Source: Candidatus Thorarchaeota archaeon (GTDB lineage: Archaea > Asgardarchaeota > Thorarchaeia > Thorarchaeales > Thorarchaeaceae). Taken from it: 6,037 nt of DNA. Position 1 is the first letter of the stretch, and the number at the start of each line of letters is the position of its first letter. Location: contig JAEOUL010000206.1 in NCBI GenBank assembly GCA_016839345.1, positions 1 to 6,037 of the forward strand. The letters run 5' to 3'. Both the position numbers and the translations under genes were made by a program. The notes under the pieces are model-generated. The model was not told where the DNA came from. It did not search any database and saw only the letters and a program-made list of their open reading frames with translations. Positions 5,106-6,037 of the stretch are shown here, piece after piece.

Positions 5106-5113
5106 ATTATATC
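5106..5113 (-). promoter_or_regulatory. TATA-like box for the surface-protein gene
   Basis: The minus strand reads GATATAAT in the gap between the reductase stop (5141) and the surface-protein gene. Transcription would begin near 5083-5086, downstream of the ATG at 5103 and just before the one at 5070. The gene may therefore be transcribed on its own, though read-through from the reductase gene is also possible. Confidence 0.45.
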
Positions 5114-5140
5114 TGTTCTGGATATCAATTTGAGTCAACA

Positions 5141-6037
5141 CTAACTTGAGCTCATTTTTGACTTCAAATAACCTGGTGCTGCAGCTAATATAGCGCTCCT
5201 AACAGACCGGACTCCTCCCAACATTTCAGCAATCACTCTAGTGGATTTGTTAGAACTGAAAAATTTCGAACCCATTGATCTAGAACCTGATTCAAGGAAT
5301 CTATTCTGCAACCAGAGACCCCACTTCAAGTCTGAACCAAAGGCCTTAATCCATGAATTCTCATATCGTGAGAGGGCTTTGTCTGAGAAATCTTTCTTCC
5401 TGATGCACTCAGCAACCACATCTGCAGCCTTTCGGCCTCCAATCATAGAGTAATGGATTCCCTCTCCAGTGATTGGTGAACATTGACATGCTGCATCTCC
5501 TGTCAGCATGATTCTCTTGCCAAATGACTTCCTTACTATTCCAGCTAAAGGCATTAACGCTGCCTCTCGCCTCACAATCTCTGAGTTAGCTTCGGCAAGT
5601 TCCGTCGAAATTGGCTCTGTTTCCTTTACGAGTGTATCGAGGTACTCCGTTGTCCGCTTACCACTCACCCTTACTCTGTCAATGATACCTCCGGAACCTA
5701 ACACTGTTTCATGTCCCCTAGGAAAGGACCATGCATATCCTCTAGGCGAGAACTCACTGCCATAGTAGAAATCGTTCACAATATCGAGAGCTTGCTTTGT
5801 CTTTACCTGGTATTGAACTGCATATCCAATCTGAGAGTTGGACGTTCTATCTCTTACATGAGTGAAACGAAGACTTACGGGATTTACACCACTAGCATCG
5901 ATGATGATATTGGTTGAGATTGTGTTGGAGATGTTCTCCTTGGTGTACTTCACTTCAATACTATCACTCTTTGTCGTTATCTGACCACCTTCTGTTTCAA
6001 GCCAGATCTCTCCAACATCCCTTTCTATTGTCCTGAG
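5141..6037 (-). CDS. geranylgeranyl reductase family FAD protein, C-terminal part (5' end outside window)
   Basis: The minus-strand frame is open from the right edge (starting L-R-T-I-E-R) to the TAG at 5141, giving 298 visible residues. A GTG at 5951-5953 lies mid-frame and is not the start. The upstream part, which should hold the N-terminal FAD-binding GxGxxG, lies outside the window. Visible family marks are IIIDASG at about 44-50, the substrate-pocket motif PRGYAWSFPRG (about 98-108), and the flavin-binding GDAACQCSPITGEGIHYS (about 180-197), followed by an amphipathic C-terminal half. In archaea this family saturates the geranylgeranyl chains of ether-lipid precursors at the membrane. 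Related enzymes act on other prenyl substrates or hydroxylate aromatic rings, and archaeal genomes often carry several paralogues, so the exact substrate is uncertain. The GYxWxFP motif favours a prenyl reductase. Confidence 0.88.
   Translation of the reverse strand, partial: LRTIERDVGEIWLETEGGQITTKSDSIEVKYTKENISNTISTNIIIDASGVNPVSLRFTHVRDRTSNSQIGYAVQYQVKTKQALDIVNDFYYGSEFSPRGYAWSFPRGHETVLGSGGIIDRVRVSGKRTTEYLDTLVKETEPISTELAEANSEIVRREAALMPLAGIVRKSFGKRIMLTGDAACQCSPITGEGIHYSMIGGRKAADVVAECIRKKDFSDKALSRYENSWIKAFGSDLKWGLWLQNRFLESGSRSMGSKFFSSNKSTRVIAEMLGGVRSVRSAILAAAPGYLKSKMSSS

Overview
The window looks like an ordinary chromosomal stretch from an archaeon. The evidence is a DUF106 (EMC3/Oxa1-superfamily) membrane protein, a geranylgeranyl-reductase-family flavoprotein typical of isoprenoid-lipid organisms, TATA-like boxes at archaeal spacing, and a sequon-rich type I surface protein. 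An Asgard lineage such as Thorarchaeia would fit the protein style and moderate GC content. That placement is only an impression, because no rRNA or other marker gene is present.

Layout. Positions 1-466 (minus) hold the N-terminal part of a DUF362-family protein that runs off the left edge. Positions 467-664 hold its promoter and a long leader with two strong stem-loops. The leader also contains a possible 50-residue upstream ORF that overlaps the DUF362 start by an ATGA. Positions 734-1261 (minus) encode the DUF106/EMC3-like protein. Positions 1262-1851 are a long divergent intergenic region with promoters at both ends and short repeated motifs in the middle. Positions 1852-2121 (plus) encode an 89-residue orphan protein with its own TATA box, Shine-Dalgarno site and a GC-rich terminator hairpin. 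Positions 2223-3623 (plus) encode a 466-residue all-helical protein with C-terminal HEAT-like repeats, probably leaderless. Positions 3673-4035 (minus) hold an uncertain 120-residue ORF, preceded by two near-identical 15-bp palindromes. Positions 4165-5070 (minus) encode a secreted, membrane-anchored, glycosylation-site-rich protein. Positions 5141 to the right edge (minus) hold the C-terminal two thirds or so of a geranylgeranyl-reductase-family protein.

The genes do not form one obvious pathway. Three recognisable ones concern the membrane or its surroundings: membrane protein insertion (DUF106), lipid saturation (GGR family) and a surface glycoprotein. Most genes appear to have their own promoter rather than sharing an operon. 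I found no mobile element, CRISPR array, tRNA or rRNA. The strongest candidates for something undescribed are the DUF362 leader RNA, the paired 15-bp operators before the 120-residue ORF, and the orphan 89-residue protein.
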